A DNA stretch of 64,000 nucleotides from CAVQEK01 sp963711495 (GTDB lineage: Bacteria > Bacteroidota > Bacteroidia > Cytophagales > Cyclobacteriaceae): positions 372,001-436,000 of the forward strand of contig CAVQEK010000003.1 of the NCBI GenBank assembly GCA_963711495.1, given 5' to 3'. Below the pieces are notes generated by a model that saw nothing but the letters and a program-made list of their open reading frames with translations, made no database searches and was not told the origin of the DNA. The translations under genes were made by a program, and so were the position numbers. This document shows positions 35,594 to 41,314 of the stretch, one piece after another. The number at the start of each line of letters is the position of its first letter. Position 1 is the stretch's first letter.

Positions 35594-35806
35594 TCAAGTC
35601 GCCTTCCTTCCATATAAGAAAACGCCACCGCCGATAACCATCACTGCGATTCCTACAATCGGCGACCAGGACATAAAATGATTTTTATTCTGGGTAATTT
35701 CCAGACTTCCCACATCTACGACCTTCTCTTTTGTTACATAGTTGAATCCCGTGATTGTGGTGATTAACAACCCAACTGCCAGTATAATGATGCCTATCGT
35801 TTTCAT
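35594..35806 (-). CDS. Small two-span membrane protein, paralogue of the gene at 26059
   Basis: The 70-residue protein has spans at about residues 3-22 and 48-65 and the conserved segment TKEKVVDVGSLEITQNKNHFMSWSP. It is a close paralogue of the 26059-26271 product. Its 5' side is cut by the IS630 element, whose left end is 37 bp upstream of the ATG. With the IS removed it would follow the 103-residue gene (37067) by about 60 bp. Confidence 0.7.
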   Translation of the reverse strand: MKTIGIIILAVGLLITTITGFNYVTKEKVVDVGSLEITQNKNHFMSWSPIVGIAVMVIGGGVFLYGRKAT

Positions 35807-35898
35807 GTATATTTTTTAAGTAGTCTTAATCGAATATTGCTAGTGTCATGTCAACTTTGTAATGTCGTATAAATACGCTATATTGGTAAAAAACTACC

Positions 35899-36393
35899 AT
35901 GATCAAATACAAAGTGACCTTAACTCAGGAAGAGCGAGAGGAACTGTTGGAGATTACAAGCAAAGGTTCCCATAAATCGCAAAAAGTTTTAAATGCCTTA
36001 ATTCTGTTGAATTGTGATGAGGGAAAATTTCAGGACCAAAAAGTCAAGAATGAGGATATATCTAAGATTCTACAAATCAGCATGAAAAAAATAGACCGGG
36101 TGAAAAAGAGGTTTGTGGAAGAAGGCAAAGACGTAGCTTTGGTGGGCCACAAAGGAGAGAGAGTTTATAAAAAGAAGGTAGACGGGGATTTAGAAGCCCA
36201 TTTGATTGCCCTGAGTTGTAGCGAACCTCCGGAAGGTTTTTCCAGATGGTCATTGAGATTGTTGGCAGACAAGGCAGTGGAGTTAGAATACATCGACAAT
36301 ATTTCTCATGAAACGGTTCGTCGCCTTTTAAAAAAACGAGTTAAAACCCTGGAAGAAAAAAGGATGGGTTATACCCCCTCTTCAAAACGGTGA
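35899..36393 (+). CDS. IS630 transposase, N-terminal part (ORF A)
   Basis: The 164-residue product begins MIKYKVTLTQEEREELLEITSKG and contains a helix-turn-helix region (QDQKVKNEDISKILQISMKKIDRVKKRF), ending after VRRLLKKRVKTLEEKRMGY. This is the DNA-binding half of an IS630-type transposase. The continuing IS630 sequence (NELKPWKKKGWVIPPLQNGDFVA) is in the +1 frame, starting at an A7 run (36330-36336). Confidence 0.88.
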   Translation: MIKYKVTLTQEEREELLEITSKGSHKSQKVLNALILLNCDEGKFQDQKVKNEDISKILQISMKKIDRVKKRFVEEGKDVALVGHKGERVYKKKVDGDLEAHLIALSCSEPPEGFSRWSLRLLADKAVELEYIDNISHETVRRLLKKRVKTLEEKRMGYTPSSKR

Positions 36394-36397
36394 TTTT

Positions 36398-37030
36398 GTG
36401 GCCAGTATGGAAAAAGTTTTGGAGGTATATAAAAGGCCTTATAATCCCAAATACCCGGTTATCTGTATGGATGAATCACCTAAACAGTTAATAAAGGAGA
36501 CAAAAATGCCCATAAAAGCGAAACCGGGCAGCGAGGAAAAATATGATTATGAATATGAAAGGTGCGGAGTTTGTAACATATTCATGGCCAATGAACCATT
36601 GGCTGGGAAGCGATATGTAAAGGTCACTCTGACCAAAACCAAAAAGGACTGGGCGGAATATTTACATGAAATTGCAGAGGTATATAAAGATGCAGAAAAG
36701 ATTACTTTGGTAATGGATAACTTAGGGACTCATAAACCCGGTGCACTATATGAGGCCTATGCGCCAGAAAAGGCAAAACGGTTATGGGATAGGTTCGACT
36801 TCATATACACGCCAAAACATGGAAGTTGGCTAAATATGGCTGAAATTGAATTGAATGTATTGATGGGGCAATGCTTAAAAAGAAGACTTGACTCCATCGA
36901 AAAAGTAAAAAAAGAAGCAATGGCCTGGCAATCTGCAAGAAATAATAAGAAGGCAAAGATAAATTGGCAGTTCAATACAGAAGATGCCAGAATAAAATTA
37001 ACTCGACTTTATCCGACACTTTATGTATGA
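36398..37030 (+). CDS. IS630 transposase, catalytic part (ORF B)
   Basis: The 210-residue frame carries the DDE triad: VICMDESPK (Asp), TLVMDNLGTHKPG (Asp) and WLNMAEIELNVL (Glu). The frame relates to ORF A by +1, starting at the poly-A run, so a full transposase would need a frameshift or an indel repair. Its stop overlaps the right terminal inverted repeat. Whether the shift is programmed or a mutation cannot be decided here. Confidence 0.88.
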   Translation: MASMEKVLEVYKRPYNPKYPVICMDESPKQLIKETKMPIKAKPGSEEKYDYEYERCGVCNIFMANEPLAGKRYVKVTLTKTKKDWAEYLHEIAEVYKDAEKITLVMDNLGTHKPGALYEAYAPEKAKRLWDRFDFIYTPKHGSWLNMAEIELNVLMGQCLKRRLDSIEKVKKEAMAWQSARNNKKAKINWQFNTEDARIKLTRLYPTLYV

Positions 37031-37066
37031 CATGACACTAGTGATTTTATGCTTTTATCATCATAT

Positions 37067-37378
37067 CTAAAGCAAAAGAATTAATAAAAGAATGATGATG
37101 ATAATTGCCCCGACGGAGAGATATACCCCAGAACCAATTTTTTCGAGACGTTGTTTTGTGGCGCGTACTTCTTTCCGTAACTCTTTCTTCTCAGCTACTT
37201 TCAGGGTTGACTTATCCATCTTATTAATTTCGTCTAACCGGTTGAGTAAAGCTGTAGCTTCTGCTGCTTCAGCGGTTTTCGTTGAAGCGGGGCTAGTTTC
37301 AGCCATTGCATTCGATTGAACAGGAAAAATTGTAAATAACAGGATTGCCGTTAAAATACTTACCATTAATTTTTTCAT
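37067..37378 (-). CDS. Secretory small protein with C-terminal membrane span
   Basis: The 103-residue protein has a signal peptide (MKKLMVSILTAILLFTIFPVQSNAM), an Ala/Glu-rich helical middle (about residues 30-75) and a C-terminal stretch AIIIIILLLILLL. I recognise no family. It follows promoter site D and would have been followed by the 70-residue membrane gene before the IS630 insertion. Confidence 0.7.
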   Translation of the reverse strand: MKKLMVSILTAILLFTIFPVQSNAMAETSPASTKTAEAAEATALLNRLDEINKMDKSTLKVAEKKELRKEVRATKQRLEKIGSGVYLSVGAIIIIILLLILLL

Positions 37379-37426
37379 TGTGATGGAGGTTTAATTTTGA
37401 TAATTTATTGAACTGGATAATTTTTC

Positions 37427-37498
37427 TAAGATAAAAATGCGCAAAATGACCAACAGAAATGTTACATGTAAATGACAAAATATTACATAATTCACAGG
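37427..37498 (-). promoter_or_regulatory. Tandem-GTAAC promoter site D
   Basis: In gene orientation it reads CCTGTGAATTATGTAATAT, ATGTAACATT 21 bp later and a T-rich -7 region (TTTTTATC) about 30 bp beyond. It ends about 49 bp before the 103-residue gene. Confidence 0.55.
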
Positions 37499-37651
37499 TT
37501 ATCGCGGCCCTATTTTTTGGTTATTGATTGTTGAAACAAAGGGAAAGCACACTATACCTTCGATAACAACAGATTCATTTTCCGCAAAATGCCCTGCATA
37601 AATTCAGCAAAAAAATGCTTTGACTTGATGACTTCTGTGCAACAGAAAATT

Positions 37652-38095
37652 CTAAAATCTATCCGTTGAAAGAATAATCTCCCTGTTCGGATATTGAACA
37701 GTTGGATTGTCTTCGGCAGTAATAAATATTTTATCCGGTTTGGATGATGATAAAGCCTCCAAAGATCCAGTCAGGTTTTTTGACATGAAGCCTTTTGAAC
37801 TATTCAATTGCCCAATATTTTTCGTGGTTTCATTATCGGTAACAATCCAGACCACATAAGTAGCTTTCGGAGGATCCAGTCTTTGTGGTTCTGCTAAATC
37901 GGATATTTGTAATTTAATCTCGTAATTTTTGTTTTTGTCCGTTTTTACTGTTACCGTACCGCGTGCTGCCGGTACAACTGTTGATGTCAAAAAACTGGTT
38001 TTCCTGGAGCAGGACTCACATGAAAACACTATCGCCATCGTAAACATGCCTAAAAGCATATTTTTCGTTAGGGTTCTTAATCTTATTGCTTTCAT
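37652..38095 (-). CDS. Lipoprotein-like protein of unknown family (147 residues)
   Basis: The protein has an N-terminal hydrophobic segment (MLLGMFTMAIVFSCESC) with possible lipobox at Cys28, then a beta-rich domain containing YEIKLQISDLAEPQRLDPPKATYVVWIVTDNE and IGQLNSSKGFMSKNLTGSLEAL. This is reminiscent of RskA-like anti-sigma C-terminal domains, but I cannot claim the family. It follows the CsbD-like gene by 57 bp on the same strand, so it probably shares promoter site E. Confidence 0.6.
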   Translation of the reverse strand: MKAIRLRTLTKNMLLGMFTMAIVFSCESCSRKTSFLTSTVVPAARGTVTVKTDKNKNYEIKLQISDLAEPQRLDPPKATYVVWIVTDNETTKNIGQLNSSKGFMSKNLTGSLEALSSSKPDKIFITAEDNPTVQYPNREIILSTDRF

Positions 38096-38152
38096 TATTT
38101 TTTTATTTATATCAATGTGGATTGTAATAGAATTTTTTCCATAAAATGATCA

Positions 38153-38383
38153 TTATCTGTAAACTGAAGATTGGAGCTCTGAAATAATATCATAAAGTAG
38201 TTCTTCATTGCTTTTACCAATTTTCATCTTTACCTCCATTAACATTTCATCCATTTGTGATGATGTGTAATATAATGCAACATCGTGTGAGGTCAATAAT
38301 ATTGCTTTGAACTCTCCTTTTTGTTGGTCCCAGTTGTTTTCAATAGGGATCATACCAGCTTCTGAACTGTAAAATGTATCCAT
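38153..38383 (-). CDS. Divergent CsbD-like small protein
   Basis: The 76-residue protein shares the CsbD-like pattern with the 31899 gene: NNWDQQKGEFKAILLTSHD, then DEMLMEVKMKIGKSNEELLYDIISEL, matching W..QKG..K...LT..D and DEML..++.K+GKS.EEL. It is longer at the N-terminus and clearly diverged. It follows promoter site E and leads the 147-residue gene. Confidence 0.6.
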   Translation of the reverse strand: MDTFYSSEAGMIPIENNWDQQKGEFKAILLTSHDVALYYTSSQMDEMLMEVKMKIGKSNEELLYDIISELQSSVYR

Positions 38384-38414
38384 CTTTTATATTGAATCTG
38401 CATTACTAATATTT

Positions 38415-38486
38415 CACTGTAAAGATGGATGCCAAGGCTGGAAAATGTGTTACATAACTTCATTAATAAGTTACATGATTCACAGA
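38415..38486 (-). promoter_or_regulatory. Tandem-GTAAC promoter site E
   Basis: In gene orientation it reads TCTGTGAATCATGTAACTT, TATGTAACACA 21 bp later and CTTTACAGTG 30 bp beyond. It ends about 32 bp before the CsbD-like start. Confidence 0.7.
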
Positions 38487-38525
38487 TTTGGCAGGTAAAG
38501 GGTTGTTGCGTACTTCTGTATCCCG

Positions 38526-38738
38526 TTATGCACAGAGCGATATAGCTGGTAAGTCATGTGGCAAGCGGATGCGATTTAATACCATAAAGGTGGTCTTTAC
38601 GCCCTTTTGTAGTAGGGCTTGCTGAATAACTCCATTCAGTGTTTTTAAGGGAAACCAGAATGTTTTTCCTTCAGTTTTACAAGGGTCAAATGCATCGATT
38701 TTTAGATGCCCCCCAAAAAAGCTTGCACCTAAATACCT
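38526..38738 (-). pseudogene. Coding-like remnant without a start codon
   Basis: A 71-codon open stretch reads RYLGASFFGGHLKIDAFD, continues through TEGKTFWFPLKTLNGVIQ, and ends LPAISLCA at TAA 38526-38528. A TAG (38739-38741) precedes it and there is no ATG. The composition looks like real protein and not a shadow. I do not recognise the family. It may be a truncated end of a lost gene. Confidence 0.3.
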
Positions 38739-38794
38739 CTAAGTGAAGAAACAGAAAGTTAATGAACCCAAGGTGCAACAGCTACTCTTTTGTT

Positions 38795-38930
38795 ACAACC
38801 GCACAGACAGTTTCTTGATTGTTACTTTCTTTTGCTTGATGAAAATAAAGTAACCAAAGAAAAATCAAGACAAAACAATGCTTCCACGCACTAGCCCACC
38901 GCACACCCGCTGTTTTGTCTGACCAGCACT
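38795..38930. repeat. Dispersed-type imperfect inverted repeat
   Basis: An imperfect palindrome includes GTTACTTT (38821-38828) and AAAGTAAC (38847-38854), with outer CTTGATT and AATCAAG-like arms. Short sequences of this style are frequent in Bacteroidota intergenic regions. It lies in the gap between a coding remnant and the PRC-barrel gene. No gene is visible in it. Confidence 0.4.
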
Positions 38931-39049
38931 CTTTTTTTTAAAACCTGAATTTTTCGTGGTTTAAAAGTTTTAAAGCAGACCCTAAGTAAGGAGATTTGCA
39001 ACAGACGGCGAGTAAGACAGGCCAGGGTGCAGTCTTATTTTTTTCATTG

Positions 39050-39472
39050 TTATGGCACTCCTCCAGTGTTGACACCCATAAATCCTCCCCAATAGGAAGA
39101 AGACTTATCGAATTCATGGGAGTTGGTTTCCGGCCAATGATCTTTGTCAAAACCCGGTGCATCTTTAAACTTTTCAGGGGCTTGGTCTATAATGAATGTT
39201 TCATTTCTGGTATTGACTTTCAGCAATGAAAAAGGAATAGCAAAATACCGCTCACCCATGCCAAGAAAACCGCCAACTTCAATCACGAAATACTCTATAT
39301 TCCCAGAGTCCAGATCAATCATAATATCCTTGATTGCACCCAGGTGGTTACCATTAGGATTAAAAACTTTATCTCCAATTATTGAAGAAGCGGTTAAGAA
39401 TTTCAAAGGACTGTTGGGATGAGGTCCTTCCTGATTTTTTCCCAAAGCATTGTCTTTATCAAAGTTGCTCAT
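39050..39472 (-). CDS. PRC-barrel domain protein
   Basis: The 140-residue protein contains the PRC-barrel core: SIIGDKVFNPNGNHLGAIKDIMIDLDSGNIEYFVIEVGGFLGMGERYFAIPFSLLKV (about residues 30-90). The C-terminal tail is polar. PRC-barrel proteins are small adaptor or stress proteins. It lies 193 bp downstream of the 65-residue gene on the same strand and may share its transcript. Confidence 0.9.
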   Translation of the reverse strand: MSNFDKDNALGKNQEGPHPNSPLKFLTASSIIGDKVFNPNGNHLGAIKDIMIDLDSGNIEYFVIEVGGFLGMGERYFAIPFSLLKVNTRNETFIIDQAPEKFKDAPGFDKDHWPETNSHEFDKSSSYWGGFMGVNTGGVP

Positions 39473-39665
39473 AATGGTAATTTTTTATGTTTAAAATACA
39501 TTTCTGATTCTTCAATTATGTTTTTAATGTTTTTCGTTCAATCAGATCATTTGCCCCCGGTTACTGACCGTGTTTAAAAACAAAGTATGCCCTGTTTATT
39601 TTGGAACGGGTTTACCTGATTGCACAATTCCGAAGATGATTCGTATTATGACGTGTCTCAAGTGA

Positions 39666-39863
39666 TCATTTTGAATAAGCCTTTTCTTCTTTTTTGGTAT
39701 GGTGTGCGATAAGCTCTCTTTCAAAATAGACAAATTCTTTTCTGTCAGGGTCTTCCTTAACCTTGCAGTAATAGATCCTGTCCACATAACGCCTGATCAC
39801 CAATTTGAGGGAAGGGTCTTCTTTGGCATAGACTTCTTCGCCTTCTTTATACATATTTTCCAT
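39666..39863 (-). CDS. Conserved small protein (65 residues), SH3-like
   Basis: The 65-residue protein (MENMYKEGEEVYAKEDPSLKL..., RRYVDRIYYCKVKEDPDRKEFVYFEREL) has the alternating beta pattern of a small SH3-like barrel. I recall similar small proteins in Bacteroidota but do not know a function. It lies between the terminator at 39964-40007 and the PRC-barrel gene. Confidence 0.65.
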   Translation of the reverse strand: MENMYKEGEEVYAKEDPSLKLVIRRYVDRIYYCKVKEDPDRKEFVYFERELIAHHTKKEEKAYSK

Positions 39864-39963
39864 GACTGTGAATTTAGATTTTACTCACTATCCAGTAGCT
39901 ACATTGTTAAGCTTCAATTCCACTTTCCAATGAAAGTGCGCAGAAGTGCAATAATTGAAAGAA

Positions 39964-40007
39964 AAAAGGGCAGTTATTCCTCGATATACAATCGTGGCTG
40001 CCCTTTT
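39964..40007 (-). terminator. Terminator downstream of the remnant at 40093
   Basis: A 10-bp stem (AAAAGGGCAG and its complement, 39964-39973 and 39998-40007) encloses a 24-nt loop. T-rich sequence follows on both strands, so it may work in both directions. It lies about 90 bp beyond the end of the minus-strand remnant. Confidence 0.55.
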
Positions 40008-40092
40008 CATCGCCTTTTAAATGTATTCGTACTATCTATTAAATACTACGCCTTCCATTTAATCAGGACAATATACTATCTCCCGACTGCCT

Positions 40093-40320
40093 TTAGTGGT
40101 TGATATCACGCACCTCGGGGTTAAGCACGTTGGTGCTTACCGGTACCCTGAGGAGCACTTTTTGGTTTTGGCAGTCAGGAACATAAGGTCGATGCCGATC
40201 AGCTGCACCAATATTTTATAGTATTTTTTGACCGAAGGCTCCAATTCCCTATGATCTTTAATATTTCGTTGTTTAAAACAGGATTTATGTCCACGTTTAT
40301 TTTGATTTCATCCGATTGAT
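40093..40320 (-). pseudogene. Frameshifted remnant of a small gene under promoter site K
   Basis: Coding-like sequence switches frame at least twice. First EIKINVDINPVLNNEIL, then KDHRELEPSVKKYYKILVQL with IGIDLMFLTAKTK, then KVLLRVPVSTNVLNPEVRDINH ending at TAA 40093-40095. The total would be about 75 codons. I do not recognise the family. Its probable 5' end lies just after promoter site K. The last part also folds as a hairpin (GTAAGCAC/GTGCTTAA). Confidence 0.4.
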
Positions 40321-40390
40321 CAATAAAGGTGGGATAATTGAAACGCTAAAGCATTACACATTTATGAGAAAATCTTATATATATCACAGA
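40319..40390 (-). promoter_or_regulatory. Tandem-GTAAC promoter site K, overlapping the AraC gene stop
   Basis: In gene orientation it reads TCTGTGATATATATAAG, ATGTGTAATGC 21 bp later and CTTTATTGAT 30 bp beyond. Its upstream end overlaps the last codons of the AraC-type gene (stop 40384-40386). It would drive the minus-strand remnant at 40093-40320. Confidence 0.6.
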
Positions 40391-40944
40391 TTTTCCAGGT
40401 TGACCTTGCGTTTCTTTTTCAATTGCTTGTAAAAAGAGGGCGAGAGGCCCGTTATTTTCTTGAACTGATTGGATAAGTGCGCTACACTACTGTAATGAAG
40501 TTTATAAGAAATTTCCGAAAGGTTGAGTTCATCATACAAAAGCAATTCTTTAACCTTTTCTATTTTATGAATGATGATAAATTGCTGTATGGTGATGCCT
40601 TTCACTTCCGAAAAAATGTTGGAAAGGTATGTATAATCATAATTTAATTTTTCGCTGATATAATCTGAATAATTTGTTTTAGGCAGTTCATCGGTATAAT
40701 GAATCATTTCCAGGATAACATTTTTTATTTTCTCAATGAGAATGCTCTTTTTATCGTCCAGCAATTCCAACCCTGATTTGAGCAAATTTGCCTTCAACTG
40801 CGTATGTTGTTCCTCTGTGATGTCTTCCCGAATTTCAACTGTTCCGAGATCAATTGATACATCGTGTAATCCCAGTTTTTTCAGTTCTTCCCGCACCATC
40901 ATTTTGCACCTTAAACTGACCATATATTTGATATATAGTTTCAT
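40384..40944 (-). CDS. AraC-family transcriptional regulator with ferredoxin-like N-terminal domain
   Basis: The 186-residue protein has a C-terminal AraC-type double helix-turn-helix: SDYISEKLNYDYTYLSNIFSEVKGITIQQFI and LSEISYKLHYSSVAHLSNQFKKITGLSPSFYKQ. The N-terminal 75 residues (MKLYIKYMVSLRCKMMVREELKKLGL, VEIREDITEEQ) resemble a small ferredoxin-like/heavy-metal-associated domain. The usual first Cys of a CxxC is a Ser (MVSLRC), so metal binding would be altered. No periplasmic sensor is present. It ends inside promoter site K and is a candidate regulator of the tandem-GTAAC sites (inference). Confidence 0.85.
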   Translation of the reverse strand: MKLYIKYMVSLRCKMMVREELKKLGLHDVSIDLGTVEIREDITEEQHTQLKANLLKSGLELLDDKKSILIEKIKNVILEMIHYTDELPKTNYSDYISEKLNYDYTYLSNIFSEVKGITIQQFIIIHKIEKVKELLLYDELNLSEISYKLHYSSVAHLSNQFKKITGLSPSFYKQLKKKRKVNLENL

Positions 40945-41314
40945 TGTCTTTATAAAATATTTGGCCCCAATATCCTTTTTTATCTAATTTAAGTATTTAT
41001 AATCAATATGGGTTATTAATTCTGTCTTTTCACAATTTGTGTATGAACAGTTATTATTGATTTTAATATTAAACGATTCCCCTCAAAGAAGTTGGGTTTC
41101 TGATTTGAAATATGCCTATAATCGAATTAACCTGATTATTGAATTCCATATTATTTGATAAGGTTCATGGTATGTCAAAAGACCTTCATTCTTAATTCTA
41201 AAAAACAATACGCAGCACATTCCATTACCTTATCCTCATTGTAGTTCGGCCTTTATTTCACTCATATTTAAGAAAAGTACCATATGTATGTTTTCTTAGA
41301 GGAGGTGCCAGCAG
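40945..41314. other. Intergenic region between divergent genes
   Basis: About 370 bp of AT-rich sequence between the AraC-type gene and the AsmA-like gene, which diverge. It should contain both promoters. No coding frame or terminator is convincing. A strong Shine-Dalgarno-like AGGAGGTG is near its plus-strand end (41300-41307). Confidence 0.3.

Larger units (their letters stand above)
35843..37038 (+). mobile_element. IS630-family insertion sequence
   Basis: The element is about 1,196 bp and is flanked by TA (35841-35842 and 37039-37040), the usual IS630 target duplication. The ends are imperfect inverted repeats beginning GTGTCATGTCA, with further matching around GTGTCGTATAAA and GTGTCGGATAAA. 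It encodes a transposase split over two frames. It lies inside a run of minus-strand stress genes and separates the 70-residue membrane protein from the 103-residue gene. Confidence 0.92.

Noticed and set aside
39699..40103. 134-codon plus-strand ORF
   Set aside because: Shadow of the minus-strand 65-residue gene, the terminator hairpin and the frameshifted remnant.
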